The notes: generated by a model from the sequence alone, not told the origin. Shown: positions 43,098 through 51,641, counted from the first letter of the stretch. The stretch: DNA of 64,000 bases from Ruminococcus sp. XPD3002 (GCA_900119535.1 FPJT01000008.1:62001-126000), one strand, 5' to 3'. Translations and numbers: made by a program.

Positions 43098-44447
43098 ATG
43101 GCTTTTTACAGCGGTTTCTTTAATTCAAAAGGGCTTGACCGCACCTATACGGCAGAGGACTTCACAAGCTACCTCTCCAGCATTATCTGCAACGGTATCC
43201 TTGACACCTACGGGCAAAATTTCAAGCTGACAGCGGCGAACAGCGGTCTTGGCGTGGTTCTTGGTACCGGTAAAGCGTGGATCAACGGACACTACTTTAT
43301 CAATGATTCCAGATATGTGATTGATCTCACATCGTATCAGGACGAGTCTTTGCCGAGATATGTCGGTATTGTAATCTATCTTGACACCACAGAATCCGTT
43401 CGCAGTGTTTCTCTCAGGCTGTTCGCCGGAACTCCGGCAGAGAATCCTTCACTGCCGTCCATTCCGCAGGATGAAGACCATGTCCGCCTTCTGATGTATG
43501 CGGTGCGCATGAATCCGGGAGCTTCACGGATTACAGAGAGCGATTGGTTTGATTACCGAGAAGACAGCAATGTCTGTGGCTACTGCAAATGCATTCTCGG
43601 TAAATGCAAGGTCACAGAACTGATGGCGCAGATGGCGCAGCTTATCGCTGAGGTAGCTGAGAATAATGAAACAATTGTGGCACTTTCAAATCAGGTAGAG
43701 ACATTGCAGACAGAAGTCGATGATATCATCGGTGGTATCGTTGAAATCGGCACCTGCGGTGAGAATATACATTATGTTCTCTATGAAAATGGAAAGCTCC
43801 TGCTTCACGGCTCCGGTGCAACCTACGATTATGAGATCGGGCAATCTCCTTTCTGGGAAAATGAAAATATCCGTTCTCTTGTTGTTTCTGACGGCATCAC
43901 AGAGATTGGAAGCAGTGTGTTTGAACGCTGCGTCAATATGGCATCGGCAAGTTTTTCGAATACGCTGACTGCTATCGGAGAACGTGCATTTTTTATGTAT
44001 ACTCACGGCGGTCTGACGGAACTTGTAATTCCGGCGTCTGTTACAACGCTAAGAGAGAAAGCTTTCGTAGATCAGGATATCACTTCTGTAACACTTCCGG
44101 CAACGCTCACTACGCTTGGCACATATATCTTCATGGGATGCGATCAGCTTACGACTGCAAGAGTTGAATGCTCCGAGTTACCGGGATTCTGTTTCGTGAG
44201 CTGCGGCAGGCTGCAAAACCTTACTCTCAGCCGTAATGTGACGAAGGTCTGCTCTCATGCCCTCAATTATACTCCGCTGAGAACGCTGACCTATGAGGGC
44301 AGCCTTGCGGACTGGGCTGCGGTAACGAAGCAGACAAACTGGGACGGTAATGCCGGTGATCTTAACGGTCTGGACAAGGTGCAGTGCCTTGACGGATATA
44401 TGGAATACAATGATGAAACCAGAGAATGGGTGGAGGTGCATGATTAA
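43098..44447 (+). CDS. Baseplate/fibre protein with leucine-rich repeats
   Basis: 449 residues. The N-terminal 150 residues (FFNSKGLDRTYTAEDFTSYL, later GTGKAWINGHYFIND) are a phage upper-baseplate or fibre attachment module. A short coiled coil follows (about 175-210). From about 265 on come BspA-type leucine-rich repeats: ITEIGSSVFERCVNMASASF, LTAIGERAFF, VTTLREKAFV, LTTLGTYIFMGCDQL. BspA repeats bind surfaces and are common on gut bacteria, so this may be a receptor-binding domain. Confidence 0.85.
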   Translation: MAFYSGFFNSKGLDRTYTAEDFTSYLSSIICNGILDTYGQNFKLTAANSGLGVVLGTGKAWINGHYFINDSRYVIDLTSYQDESLPRYVGIVIYLDTTESVRSVSLRLFAGTPAENPSLPSIPQDEDHVRLLMYAVRMNPGASRITESDWFDYREDSNVCGYCKCILGKCKVTELMAQMAQLIAEVAENNETIVALSNQVETLQTEVDDIIGGIVEIGTCGENIHYVLYENGKLLLHGSGATYDYEIGQSPFWENENIRSLVVSDGITEIGSSVFERCVNMASASFSNTLTAIGERAFFMYTHGGLTELVIPASVTTLREKAFVDQDITSVTLPATLTTLGTYIFMGCDQLTTARVECSELPGFCFVSCGRLQNLTLSRNVTKVCSHALNYTPLRTLTYEGSLADWAAVTKQTNWDGNAGDLNGLDKVQCLDGYMEYNDETREWVEVHD

Positions 44448-45520
44448 TGTGGAAATTCCTTGTAAAAAATCAAAGCATTGAGATTCTGGAGCGTGAGGTG
44501 CTGGCGGATCATCAGATCCAGTATGTACAGTTCCGCTTCACTTTTGATGGTGACTGGCGGCGCTTCCATAAGGTCGTGCAGTTCACGCAGTGTGATGAAA
44601 CATATAACATCGTCCTCGGCACAGACGGTACATCGCTGTATCTGCCTGCGGAGCTTCATGTCGGCGCGGCAAAAATGTCCGTGTTCGGATACGACACCGA
44701 AAGCGACACGACCGTCCGTGCAACGACTGTGCCGGTTACGCTGAATATCCGTCCTTCCGGCTTTGTGGGCGATGACGATCCGCCCATTCCGCCGACGCCT
44801 GATCTGTATGCGCAGCTTCTGAAGAAGATCGAGGAAGCGGGACACGGCGCTGACGGAAAGTCCGCATATGAGATCGCAGTCGAGCATGGATATGTCGGTA
44901 CGGAAACCGAGTGGCTGGCATCGCTCAAAGGTGAACCGGGTGAAACACCGGATATGTCTGAGTATCCGAAAACATCAGAAGTCACAATCATTGTCGAGCG
45001 TGAGATCGAGGCGGCGACCGGCGATTTCCATACTCATGCGAACAAAGCAACGCTTGACCGCCTGACTCCGGAACTGATGCAGGAGCTTTCAGGCTTGCAG
45101 CAGTTTGAGGACAGGACGCAGTATGAGATTCAGACCGTCAATGAGGAACTGCTGACGCTGAATGCACAGCGACATACGCATAACAATAAGGCGGTGCTGG
45201 ACAGTATCACACAGGAAATGCTTGACGGTTTTGCAAGCACTGCGAGACAGGCGCATTCACATCATAATATGACCACACTGAACGGCATCACGGATTCTCA
45301 TGTTGAACGCTGGGAATTGGCGTACACAAACGCCATGAACCTTAATGAGCGTGTGGGCGTGAACGAGGGTGTATTCGAGCGCTTCAAGACCGAGATTCTC
45401 TATGATATGCAGGGCTGCCGCACATCCATTTCGGATATTCTTACCCGGCTGTCTGCCGTGGAGACTGAGCTTTCCGGCGTAGAGACCGCACTTGCGGCTA
45501 TAGTGGAGGTGACGACATGA
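44447..45520 (+). CDS. Tail fibre/baseplate protein
   Basis: 357 residues. N-terminal beta domain (about 1-105) of the BppU-like kind, then a Pro-rich linker (DDDPPIPPTPDLY). GKSAYEIAVEHGYVGTETEW, then LASLKGEPGETP is the fibre motif with a short collagen-like end. Two HTH-N-K repeats (HTHANKATLDRLT, HTHNNKAVLDSIT) and a coiled-coil C-terminus suggest a trimeric stalk. Overlaps both neighbours. Confidence 0.82.
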   Translation: MWKFLVKNQSIEILEREVLADHQIQYVQFRFTFDGDWRRFHKVVQFTQCDETYNIVLGTDGTSLYLPAELHVGAAKMSVFGYDTESDTTVRATTVPVTLNIRPSGFVGDDDPPIPPTPDLYAQLLKKIEEAGHGADGKSAYEIAVEHGYVGTETEWLASLKGEPGETPDMSEYPKTSEVTIIVEREIEAATGDFHTHANKATLDRLTPELMQELSGLQQFEDRTQYEIQTVNEELLTLNAQRHTHNNKAVLDSITQEMLDGFASTARQAHSHHNMTTLNGITDSHVERWELAYTNAMNLNERVGVNEGVFERFKTEILYDMQGCRTSISDILTRLSAVETELSGVETALAAIVEVTT

Positions 45521-46188
45521 GCATTGCAAACTATCTGACAGCGCTAGATGCGCAGCGCGACCAGCTTGCGAGAAACCTTGTAACAATGGGGGTGCAGGCT
45601 TCGGAGTCCGAAAAGCTGAATACCCTTGTACCGAAGGTGCTGCAGATCCCGTCCGGCAGACCGGAGGTGACGCTGTTCTGCAACGGAAATGATGCTCTTA
45701 CCACATACGGTGAGAGCATCTACACTTTTTATATTGACGGCTACCGCAGCATCGCGGGCTTTGCGGATGTATATCCGCATTTCTGCTGTGCGGAGAATGA
45801 CTACTCGCTTTACTACAATCAGCCGGACTTTAACTGGGGTGCAGTCATTTATACGATGTGTATCACTCCGGTACGCATCACACCTCCAAGCAGGATTCTG
45901 CTTACCTACAAGTCCGGAGCGACCGATGCAGGTGAAATGTGGCTGGTGCGCAAGAGCAGTCAGCAGATGTCGCCTGCGGAAACGGCAAGGTATATCCATG
46001 AAAAGCTCAGCGGCGGCGAGGCGATCTCCGTTCCGTTTGGCTGGCTTGGCTCCGTCGGAAACTATATCTCCGTCTTGCACGACTGCAGCGATGTATCTGC
46101 TGACGAGTATTATCTTGCATGGAAAGCGGTGACAGACAATACAAGCCCTATGATCAGAACGGTCAAGGTACTGGAGGTGACAACATGA
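45517..46188 (+). CDS. Hypothetical tail-associated protein
   Basis: 223 residues, ATGA overlap with the fibre gene. The first 45 residues (SIANYLTALDAQRDQLARNL, then VTMGVQASESEKLNTLVPKV) are a helix repeated in many phage fibre partners; the rest is beta-rich. It is likely a structural piece at the tail tip. Function not assigned. Confidence 0.72.
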   Translation: MSIANYLTALDAQRDQLARNLVTMGVQASESEKLNTLVPKVLQIPSGRPEVTLFCNGNDALTTYGESIYTFYIDGYRSIAGFADVYPHFCCAENDYSLYYNQPDFNWGAVIYTMCITPVRITPPSRILLTYKSGATDAGEMWLVRKSSQQMSPAETARYIHEKLSGGEAISVPFGWLGSVGNYISVLHDCSDVSADEYYLAWKAVTDNTSPMIRTVKVLEVTT

Positions 46189-46613
46189 AAGGAAGTATCT
46201 GTACGGTGATCGGCGCGATCGGCGGCGGAATCGCAGCGCTGTTCGGCGGCTGGGACTCCGCGCTGGTGACGCTCATCATCTTCATGGGCATTGACTTTGC
46301 AACCGGGATGATTACCGGTGCTATGGGCAAGTCCAAACACAGCAAGACCGGAAAGCTGAACAGCAAGGCTGGCTGGTACGGGCTTGCGAAGAAAGGCAGC
46401 ATTCTCATGCTCATTATCGTGGCGGTGCGTCTGGATATTCTGCTCAATACGAATTATGTGCGTGATGCGGTCTGCATTGCATTCTGCGTCAATGAGCTGC
46501 TGTCCATTGTGGAAAATACATCGCTCATGGGAATTCCGTATCCTCCCGCACTGAAAAATGCCATTGAGGTTCTGCAGAAGCAGACCGGCAGAAAGGATGA
46601 TAAGGATGATTAA
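46185..46613 (+). CDS. Phage holin
   Basis: 142 residues. Three hydrophobic segments (IGGGIAALFGGWDSALVTLI, GSILMLIIVAVRLDILL and DAVCIAFCVNELLSI) and the C-terminal NTSLMGIPYPPALKNAIEVL match the toxin-secretion/phage-lysis holin family. It opens the membrane for the endolysin encoded next, with which it overlaps by eight bases. Confidence 0.92.
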   Translation: MKGSICTVIGAIGGGIAALFGGWDSALVTLIIFMGIDFATGMITGAMGKSKHSKTGKLNSKAGWYGLAKKGSILMLIIVAVRLDILLNTNYVRDAVCIAFCVNELLSIVENTSLMGIPYPPALKNAIEVLQKQTGRKDDKDD

Positions 46614-47790
46614 GACCTACGGCTATACCGATAATACACAGCTCTCTCCGCACTTTAATGCGCAGGAGTTCCGCTGTAAATGCGGCAAAGCACATGATTT
46701 TCAGATCGACGATGATCTCATCACCAAGCTGGAGGCGCTCTATTCTACGCTGAACTGTTCCAAGATCATCGTGACCTCCGGGTTCCGTTGTGCTGCTCAT
46801 GATAAGGCAGTCAAGGGCAGCGGCACGGGACAGCATACACTCGGCAAGGCTGCGGACATCTGCTGCTATGGTCAGGACGGACAGCCGATCAGCAGCAAGA
46901 CTGTCTGCTGCAAGGCACAGGACACGGGTTTTACCGGCATTGCGAATATCACTGCCGCCTACATCTATACACACGTTGATGTGCGTTCCAGCGGCAAGTG
47001 GTACGGTGACGAAGTTCACGGCAACAGCTCTGTGACCGATGATTTCTACAAGTATTTCGGAGGTGAGGATATGAAGGGCATCGACGTCAGTGTTCATAAC
47101 GGCAAGATCGACTGGCAGAAGGTCAGGGCGGATGGCATTGATTTTGCAATCCTGAGAGCAGGATACGGCAGGCTTGCATCGCAGAAGGATTATCGTTTCG
47201 AGGAAAACTATGCGGGTGCAAAGGCTGCAGGTATTCCGGTCGGTGCGTACTGGTACTCCTATGCGATGACACCGGAGGAGGCAGAACTGGAGGCGGATGT
47301 GTTCCTGTCGGTCATCAAGGGAAAGCAGTTCGAGTTCCCGGTCTATTTCGATCTGGAGGAAAAGAAGCAGTTCGATCTCGGTAAGGAGAAGGTGTCTGCC
47401 ATTATGCGAGCGTTCCTTGAAAGAGTTGAGGCAGCGGGCTATTTCGTCGGTCTGTACGGCTCTGCTTCCTCTCTCACGACGCATACCGCTGATGACATCA
47501 AATCCCGATATACGATCTGGCTGGCACACTGGTGTGACCAGACGAATTACAGCGGCGCATACGGTATCTGGCAGCATTCCGAGAAAGGCAGAGTGAATGG
47601 CATCAACGGCAATGTTGATCTTGACATCTGCTATAAGGATTTCCCGACCATTATCAAGGGTAAGGGGCTGAATGGATACGGCAAGGAGAAAGCCCTGACA
47701 AATCCGCCTGCACCTGTTTCGGATGACGACATCACAGTAGAAGTCACTGTTGACGGCAAGAAGTACAGCGGAAAACTGAATAAGGCGTGA
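46606..47790 (+). CDS. Two-domain endolysin: M15 peptidase plus GH25 muramidase
   Basis: 394 residues. Residues 1-150: M15 D-Ala-D-Ala-type peptidase, TSGFRCAAHDKAVKG and GQHTLGKAADI with zinc His/Asp, YTHVDV near 125. From about 156: GH25 lysozyme, KGIDVSVHNGKIDWQKVR (catalytic Asp) and FPVYFDLEEKKQF (catalytic Glu). The last 25 residues, DDITVEVTVDGKKYSGKLNK plus A, are a small wall-binding-like tail that recurs as a fragment at 49289. It cuts both glycan and peptide. Confidence 0.94.
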   Translation: MIKTYGYTDNTQLSPHFNAQEFRCKCGKAHDFQIDDDLITKLEALYSTLNCSKIIVTSGFRCAAHDKAVKGSGTGQHTLGKAADICCYGQDGQPISSKTVCCKAQDTGFTGIANITAAYIYTHVDVRSSGKWYGDEVHGNSSVTDDFYKYFGGEDMKGIDVSVHNGKIDWQKVRADGIDFAILRAGYGRLASQKDYRFEENYAGAKAAGIPVGAYWYSYAMTPEEAELEADVFLSVIKGKQFEFPVYFDLEEKKQFDLGKEKVSAIMRAFLERVEAAGYFVGLYGSASSLTTHTADDIKSRYTIWLAHWCDQTNYSGAYGIWQHSEKGRVNGINGNVDLDICYKDFPTIIKGKGLNGYGKEKALTNPPAPVSDDDITVEVTVDGKKYSGKLNKA

Positions 47791-47793
47791 GAC

Positions 47794-47842
47794 ATGGGCT
47801 GTCGGAGATTAGTATTCTCTCCGGCAGCCCATATTATACTTT
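47794..47842 (+). terminator. Terminator after the endolysin
   Basis: ATGGGCTGTCGGAGA pairs with TCTCCGGCAGCCCAT around TTAGTATTC, followed by ATTATACTTTT. It overlaps the 3' end of the convergent acetyltransferase gene. Confidence 0.7.
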
Positions 47843-48640
47843 TATAGAAAATATGCTTTGTAGTATTTCTTTTTTCTTTTCCGCCTCTATTATTTCGTCT
47901 ATAATGATCTCGCCTTCAGAAAACTCCTGATAATGTCCGTCCCATATCCGTATATTACTGTGATCGGTAAATATAGATACCTTCTCAAACTTGTTTATCC
48001 CCGAAAGTGGGTGAATATCGCAAAAGTTACACGGCATTATGTAGTCAATATCGAGCTGAGGTTCTTCGGTGAACCCATACAGCCTGCGCCAATCATTGTT
48101 TTTTAGTTTCTGCCACAATATCCAGCCGAAGAAATCGTCTTTTTCAAGGCGGTATTCCGAGATACCGTCGTTTTGAATAAGTCCCTCTGTAAGCAACAGC
48201 GGCTTTCTTGAACACTCGGAATTTACGCCTACATCGGTCAGATATCTTTCTCCGCCTACTGTGACGGTCATTACTCTGTGTGTTCGCTTATGTATCTCGC
48301 CTTCAGGAATTATATATCTGCTGAGATGGCTTTTTACATTGAACCCGATGCTTTTCAAAAGCCACGCATACAGCCCGTTCAGTTCAAAACAGATACCGCC
48401 TCTGTGTTCGGTTATCAGCTTGCGGTATAATTCCTTATGATTGAGTGAAGTAATCCTGCGTTCAAGGCAGTCATAGTTTTCGTATGGAATATGAGTAAGA
48501 TGAGCTTTTTGCAGTAATGCAAGGCTATTCAGGTCTGTATTTATATCACACTCTATCCCGATACGTTTCAAATATCCCATGATCTCATCAGCGGTCATTG
48601 GAGTGTCATCAATACTGTATTCTATTTTATTGTCAGACAT
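47834..48640 (-). CDS. Arylamine N-acetyltransferase, cargo gene
   Basis: 268 residues from ATG 48640 (GAGGCG upstream). The Cys-His-Asp triad is complete: Cys84 in RGGICFELN, His121 in THRVMTV, Asp136 in LTDVG. NATs move acetyl from acetyl-CoA to aromatic amines and hydrazines. It has its own consensus promoter, opposes the lysis genes and sits within a duplicated endolysin 3' end, so it is cargo. A metabolic or drug-inactivating effect on the host is possible. Confidence 0.93.
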   Translation of the reverse strand: MSDNKIEYSIDDTPMTADEIMGYLKRIGIECDINTDLNSLALLQKAHLTHIPYENYDCLERRITSLNHKELYRKLITEHRGGICFELNGLYAWLLKSIGFNVKSHLSRYIIPEGEIHKRTHRVMTVTVGGERYLTDVGVNSECSRKPLLLTEGLIQNDGISEYRLEKDDFFGWILWQKLKNNDWRRLYGFTEEPQLDIDYIMPCNFCDIHPLSGINKFEKVSIFTDHSNIRIWDGHYQEFSEGEIIIDEIIEAEKKKEILQSIFSIKV

Positions 48641-48677
48641 AGTAATCGCCTCTGTATTGCGTGTTCTTAGTATTTTT

Positions 48678-48706
48678 ATTATATCACAAGGCATATATAA
48701 AGTCAA
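48678..48706 (-). promoter_or_regulatory. Promoter of the acetyltransferase gene
   Basis: Minus strand TTGACT (48701-48706), 17 bases, TATAAT (48678-48683). Confidence 0.88.
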
Positions 48707-48736
48707 TCTGCAAAGGTTTATCCGGATTCAGCCTGA

Positions 48737-48765
48737 TTGACTTTTTGAAGCAATTGAAGTATAAT
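48737..48765 (+). promoter_or_regulatory. Promoter of the PPOX-fold gene
   Basis: TTGACT (48737-48742), 17 bases, TATAAT (48760-48765); divergent from the acetyltransferase promoter 31 bases away. Confidence 0.88.
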
Positions 48766-48819
48766 AATCATTAAGCAAGCACTCGGCTTACTATGTTTGT
48801 TACAATATAGGAGGATACA

Positions 48820-49287
48820 ATGAGAAGAAACGACAGAGAAATAACAGATAACAGCGTGATCGAATCCTTTATTGCAAAGGAACAGATCATAAGGATAGCT
48901 TTCTGTGATAACGGAGATATTTACATCGTACCTGTAAACTACGGATATATCAATGATAACGGAAAATACTGTTTCTATTTTCATGGAGCTAAGGCTGGCA
49001 GAAAGTATGAGCTTGCAAAAAAATCACCGAAAGTCGGTTTTGAGGTAGACGGCAACTATGAACTGCTTGAAGCAGATATAGCCTGTGACTTTTCGGCTAA
49101 GTTCCGGAGTGTTATCGGAACAGGTACTCTCAGCTTGGTAGAGGATAGTAGTGAGAAGATCAAAGGTCTGAACACTCTTATGAAACAGACTACCGCAAGA
49201 CCTGAATGGAGTTATGATGACGCGATGCTGGGTGGCGTTGCGGTATTCAGGCTTGATGTTGAGAAAATGTCTTGCAAGGCAAAATAA
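48820..49287 (+). CDS. PPOX-fold (NimA-like) flavin-binding protein, cargo gene
   Basis: 155 residues with AGGAGG upstream. MRRNDREITDNSVIESFIAK, then IAFCDNGDIYIVPVNYGYI and FYFHGAKAGRKYELAKKSPK match the pyridoxamine-phosphate-oxidase-like family that includes NimA nitroimidazole-resistance proteins. These bind FMN/F420 or haem and often reduce small molecules. Divergent from the acetyltransferase gene, with which it forms one cargo block. Confidence 0.9.
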   Translation: MRRNDREITDNSVIESFIAKEQIIRIAFCDNGDIYIVPVNYGYINDNGKYCFYFHGAKAGRKYELAKKSPKVGFEVDGNYELLEADIACDFSAKFRSVIGTGTLSLVEDSSEKIKGLNTLMKQTTARPEWSYDDAMLGGVAVFRLDVEKMSCKAK

Positions 49288-49288
49288 G

Positions 49289-49378
49289 ATCAACTCCCAT
49301 CCTGCTGTCGATGACGGCATCACGATTGAGGTCACCGTGGGCGGCAAGAAGTACATCGGAAAACTGAATAAGGCATAA
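49289..49378 (+). pseudogene. Duplicated endolysin C-terminal fragment
   Basis: 29 codons plus stop, INSHPAVDDGITIEVTVGGK, then KYIGKLNKA, closely matching the end of the endolysin (PAPVSDDDITVEVTVDGKKY, then SGKLNKA). There is no start codon of its own. It lies just after the PPOX gene and before the strong terminator at 49385, which was probably the original lysis-operon end. Confidence 0.8.
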
Positions 49379-49384
49379 CAGCAG

Positions 49385-49423
49385 CGCCCGTCGGGATTTT
49401 TTCTCGGCGGGCGTATTTTTTTC
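49385..49423 (+). terminator. Strong intrinsic terminator
   Basis: CGCCCGTCG pairs with CGGCGGGCG, followed by TATTTTTTTC. It ends the late region. Confidence 0.85.
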
Positions 49424-49497
49424 GTCCAAACGCACCTCGATTCTGTAGTGGTATATGAAGGGGTTGACTTTTCTGGCTATCAATAGGAGGTGCTATT

Positions 49498-49689
49498 ATG
49501 GATCAGCAGAAAATCATTGATGAGATCAACTATCACAAGGCACAGGCACTCACGGAACTGCTCTATGCCAGAGGTATGATTACAGTTGTCGAGTATGACA
49601 AATTATCGGAATTAAACCGCAAATCTTTCTCTCCGCTATACGCGGACTTATTACCGAAAACGCTTGATAAATCATCGGTTCAGAGTTAA
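49498..49689 (+). CDS. Small SHOCT-like protein before the recombinases
   Basis: 63 residues, AGGAGGTG upstream. DQQKIIDEINYHKAQALTEL, then LYARGMITVVEYDKLSELNR resembles the SHOCT helical domain (short C-terminal domain). Related small genes commonly precede serine recombinases in Clostridia elements. Its last codons overlap promoter copy 8. Confidence 0.78.
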   Translation: MDQQKIIDEINYHKAQALTELLYARGMITVVEYDKLSELNRKSFSPLYADLLPKTLDKSSVQS

Positions 49690-49692
49690 TAT
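49664..49692 (+). promoter_or_regulatory. Promoter element, copy 8, before the recombinases
   Basis: TTGATA, 17-base spacer ATCATCGGTTCAGAGT-type, TAATAT. Same core as the seven copies in 21-28 kb, but what follows differs (TGTATACTGAC). Confidence 0.83.
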
Positions 49693-49719
49693 TGTATACT
49701 GACAAAGGAGGGACAACCA

Positions 49720-51267
49720 TTGAAAATCAAGAAAATCGAAGCACAGCCTGCTGTGGTGAAAAAGCTCCGGGTGGCTGCCTACTGCCGAGTCAGTACCGAG
49801 AATGAAGACCAGAAGGAAAGTCTGGAAGCACAGCGCGAGCATTACGAGTCGTGGATCAGGATGCACGATGACTGGGAATGCGCGGGCGTGTTCTATGATT
49901 TCGGCATAAGCGGCACAAAGGCGGATGCCCGTGAAGGCTTACAGGCTCTGTTATACGCTTGCCGTACCGGAAGCGTCGATTATGTGCTGACAAAATCCAT
50001 CAGTCGTTTTTCCAGAAACACATCCGACTGCCTGTCGCTGGTGCGTGAGCTGCTTTCCTATAATATTCCGATATACTTCGAGAAGGAGAACATTGACACC
50101 GGCAGCATGGAAAGTGAGCTGATTCTGTCTGTTCTCAGCAGCATGGCACAGAGCGAATCCGAGTCCATTTCCAAGAATGTGAAGTGGTCGGTGAAAAAGC
50201 GAATGGAAGAAGGTACCTTTGTTTTCGGCTACCTTCCATACGGCTACACAAAGGACGCAGACGGAAAAATGGTCATTGATCCGGTCGAGAGTGAGATCGT
50301 CAGGCTGATTTTTGATCTTGCGCTGAACGGTATGGGAACATACAAGATCGCGCAACTGCTCGACAGAAAAAATTTTCCTACCCGCAAGGGCGGCAAATGG
50401 TCAGGTTCGACAGTCAAGGGTATTCTTGTGAATGAGAAGTACTACGGCGCTGCTGCATTCCAGAAAACCTACACCGACAGCAACTTCCGACGCCATAACA
50501 ATCACGGTGAAGTCGATAGCTTCATAGCGGAAGATCACCACGAAGCGATTATCAGCAAAGAGGTTTTTGACCGTGTGCAGGTCATGATACAGAAACACAT
50601 TGATGAACACGGCATCGTAAAGGATATGGGAAAGTACCATAACAAGTACCCTTTTTCCGGTATCATCATCTGCGGTGAGTGCGGCGGCAAGTTCAAGCGG
50701 CAGACGCAGAGCGGCGGAATTGCATGGGCTTGCTCTACACACCTTTATAATAAAGATGCCTGTTCCATGATGTTTATCAAGGATGAAGCGATAAAGGCAG
50801 CATTCGTGACGATGATGAACAAGCTGATCTTTGGCTGCAAGCAGGTTCTCGTTCCATATTACGATGCACTCAGCCTCGCCGATACGGACGAGAGCCTGCA
50901 AGGGATACTGGATCTTAAAAATGAATTGCAGCGCAACAGTGACCGCAAGAACGACCTGCGGAAACTGCGTGTCAAGGGCTTCCTTGATGCGGCGATGTAC
51001 AATCAGGAGCTGAGGCGTGTCGAAATGGAGAGCGAGGAAATCCGCGCTAAAATGAAGTGCATTGACAGAGCCGGAGAGAACGGCGATATCAAGGAAACGA
51101 AAAAGCTCCTTCGCTTCGCAGAATCGGCAGAAATGCTCACAGAGTTCAGCGACGAACTGTTCACCGAATACGTTGACAGCATCATTGTATACACCAGAAC
51201 CTGCATCGGCTTCCGGCTGAGATGCGGGCTGGCGTTAAAGGAGGAAGTATGTACGGGTACAAGATAG
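49720..51267 (+). CDS. Large serine recombinase 1
   Basis: 515 residues starting at TTG 49720 (AAAGGAGGG upstream). Catalytic Ser25 in [16 protein letters not shown]; resolvase core with SISRFSRNTSDCLSLV; recombinase domain VFGYLPYGYTKDADGKMVID; zinc ribbon CGECGGKFKRQ...CSTHLYNKDAC; C-terminal coiled coil. It catalyses integration or excision together with its paired genes, whose reading frames overlap. Confidence 0.93.
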   Translation: MKIKKIEAQPAVVKKLRVAAYCRVSTENEDQKESLEAQREHYESWIRMHDDWECAGVFYDFGISGTKADAREGLQALLYACRTGSVDYVLTKSISRFSRNTSDCLSLVRELLSYNIPIYFEKENIDTGSMESELILSVLSSMAQSESESISKNVKWSVKKRMEEGTFVFGYLPYGYTKDADGKMVIDPVESEIVRLIFDLALNGMGTYKIAQLLDRKNFPTRKGGKWSGSTVKGILVNEKYYGAAAFQKTYTDSNFRRHNNHGEVDSFIAEDHHEAIISKEVFDRVQVMIQKHIDEHGIVKDMGKYHNKYPFSGIIICGECGGKFKRQTQSGGIAWACSTHLYNKDACSMMFIKDEAIKAAFVTMMNKLIFGCKQVLVPYYDALSLADTDESLQGILDLKNELQRNSDRKNDLRKLRVKGFLDAAMYNQELRRVEMESEEIRAKMKCIDRAGENGDIKETKKLLRFAESAEMLTEFSDELFTEYVDSIIVYTRTCIGFRLRCGLALKEEVCTGTR

Positions 51268-51641
51268 TGGACGGTAAAGTGATAGTTGACGAGCAGGAAG
51301 CGGCAGTTGTTATAAACATCTTCAACGGGTATCTTTCCGGCATGAGCCTGCGGGATGCAGCAACCAATGCAGGCAGACCGATGGTTCACAGCATGGTGAA
51401 GCGCATCATCAGTAACTTCTGCTATGTCGGTGATGACTTCTATCCTGCGATTGTCAGCCGCCAGACCTTTGCGAGAGCGAACGCTGAACTGATACGCAGG
51501 TCAGAAAAGCACGGCGGCAAGAAGCGCCTGCAAATGCCGCCAGTCTATACGGAGTTTGATATTTCAGAGCCGGAGATGCATTTTGACGATCCGATAAAGC
51601 AAGCCGAATACATCTACAGTTTGATCGGGGTGAGGAAATGA
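51249..51641 (+). CDS. Recombinase-domain protein lacking the catalytic domain
   Basis: 130 residues from ATG 51249 (AGGAGGAAG upstream). [20 protein letters not shown], then [20 protein letters not shown] and [20 protein letters not shown] look like the DNA-binding recombinase domain that follows the resolvase core in large serine recombinases. There is no resolvase core and no zinc ribbon. Overlapping starts and stops on both sides show it is a regular member of a three-gene operon, not debris; it may be a directionality or specificity factor. Confidence 0.75.
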   Translation: MYGYKIVDGKVIVDEQEAAVVINIFNGYLSGMSLRDAATNAGRPMVHSMVKRIISNFCYVGDDFYPAIVSRQTFARANAELIRRSEKHGGKKRLQMPPVYTEFDISEPEMHFDDPIKQAEYIYSLIGVRK

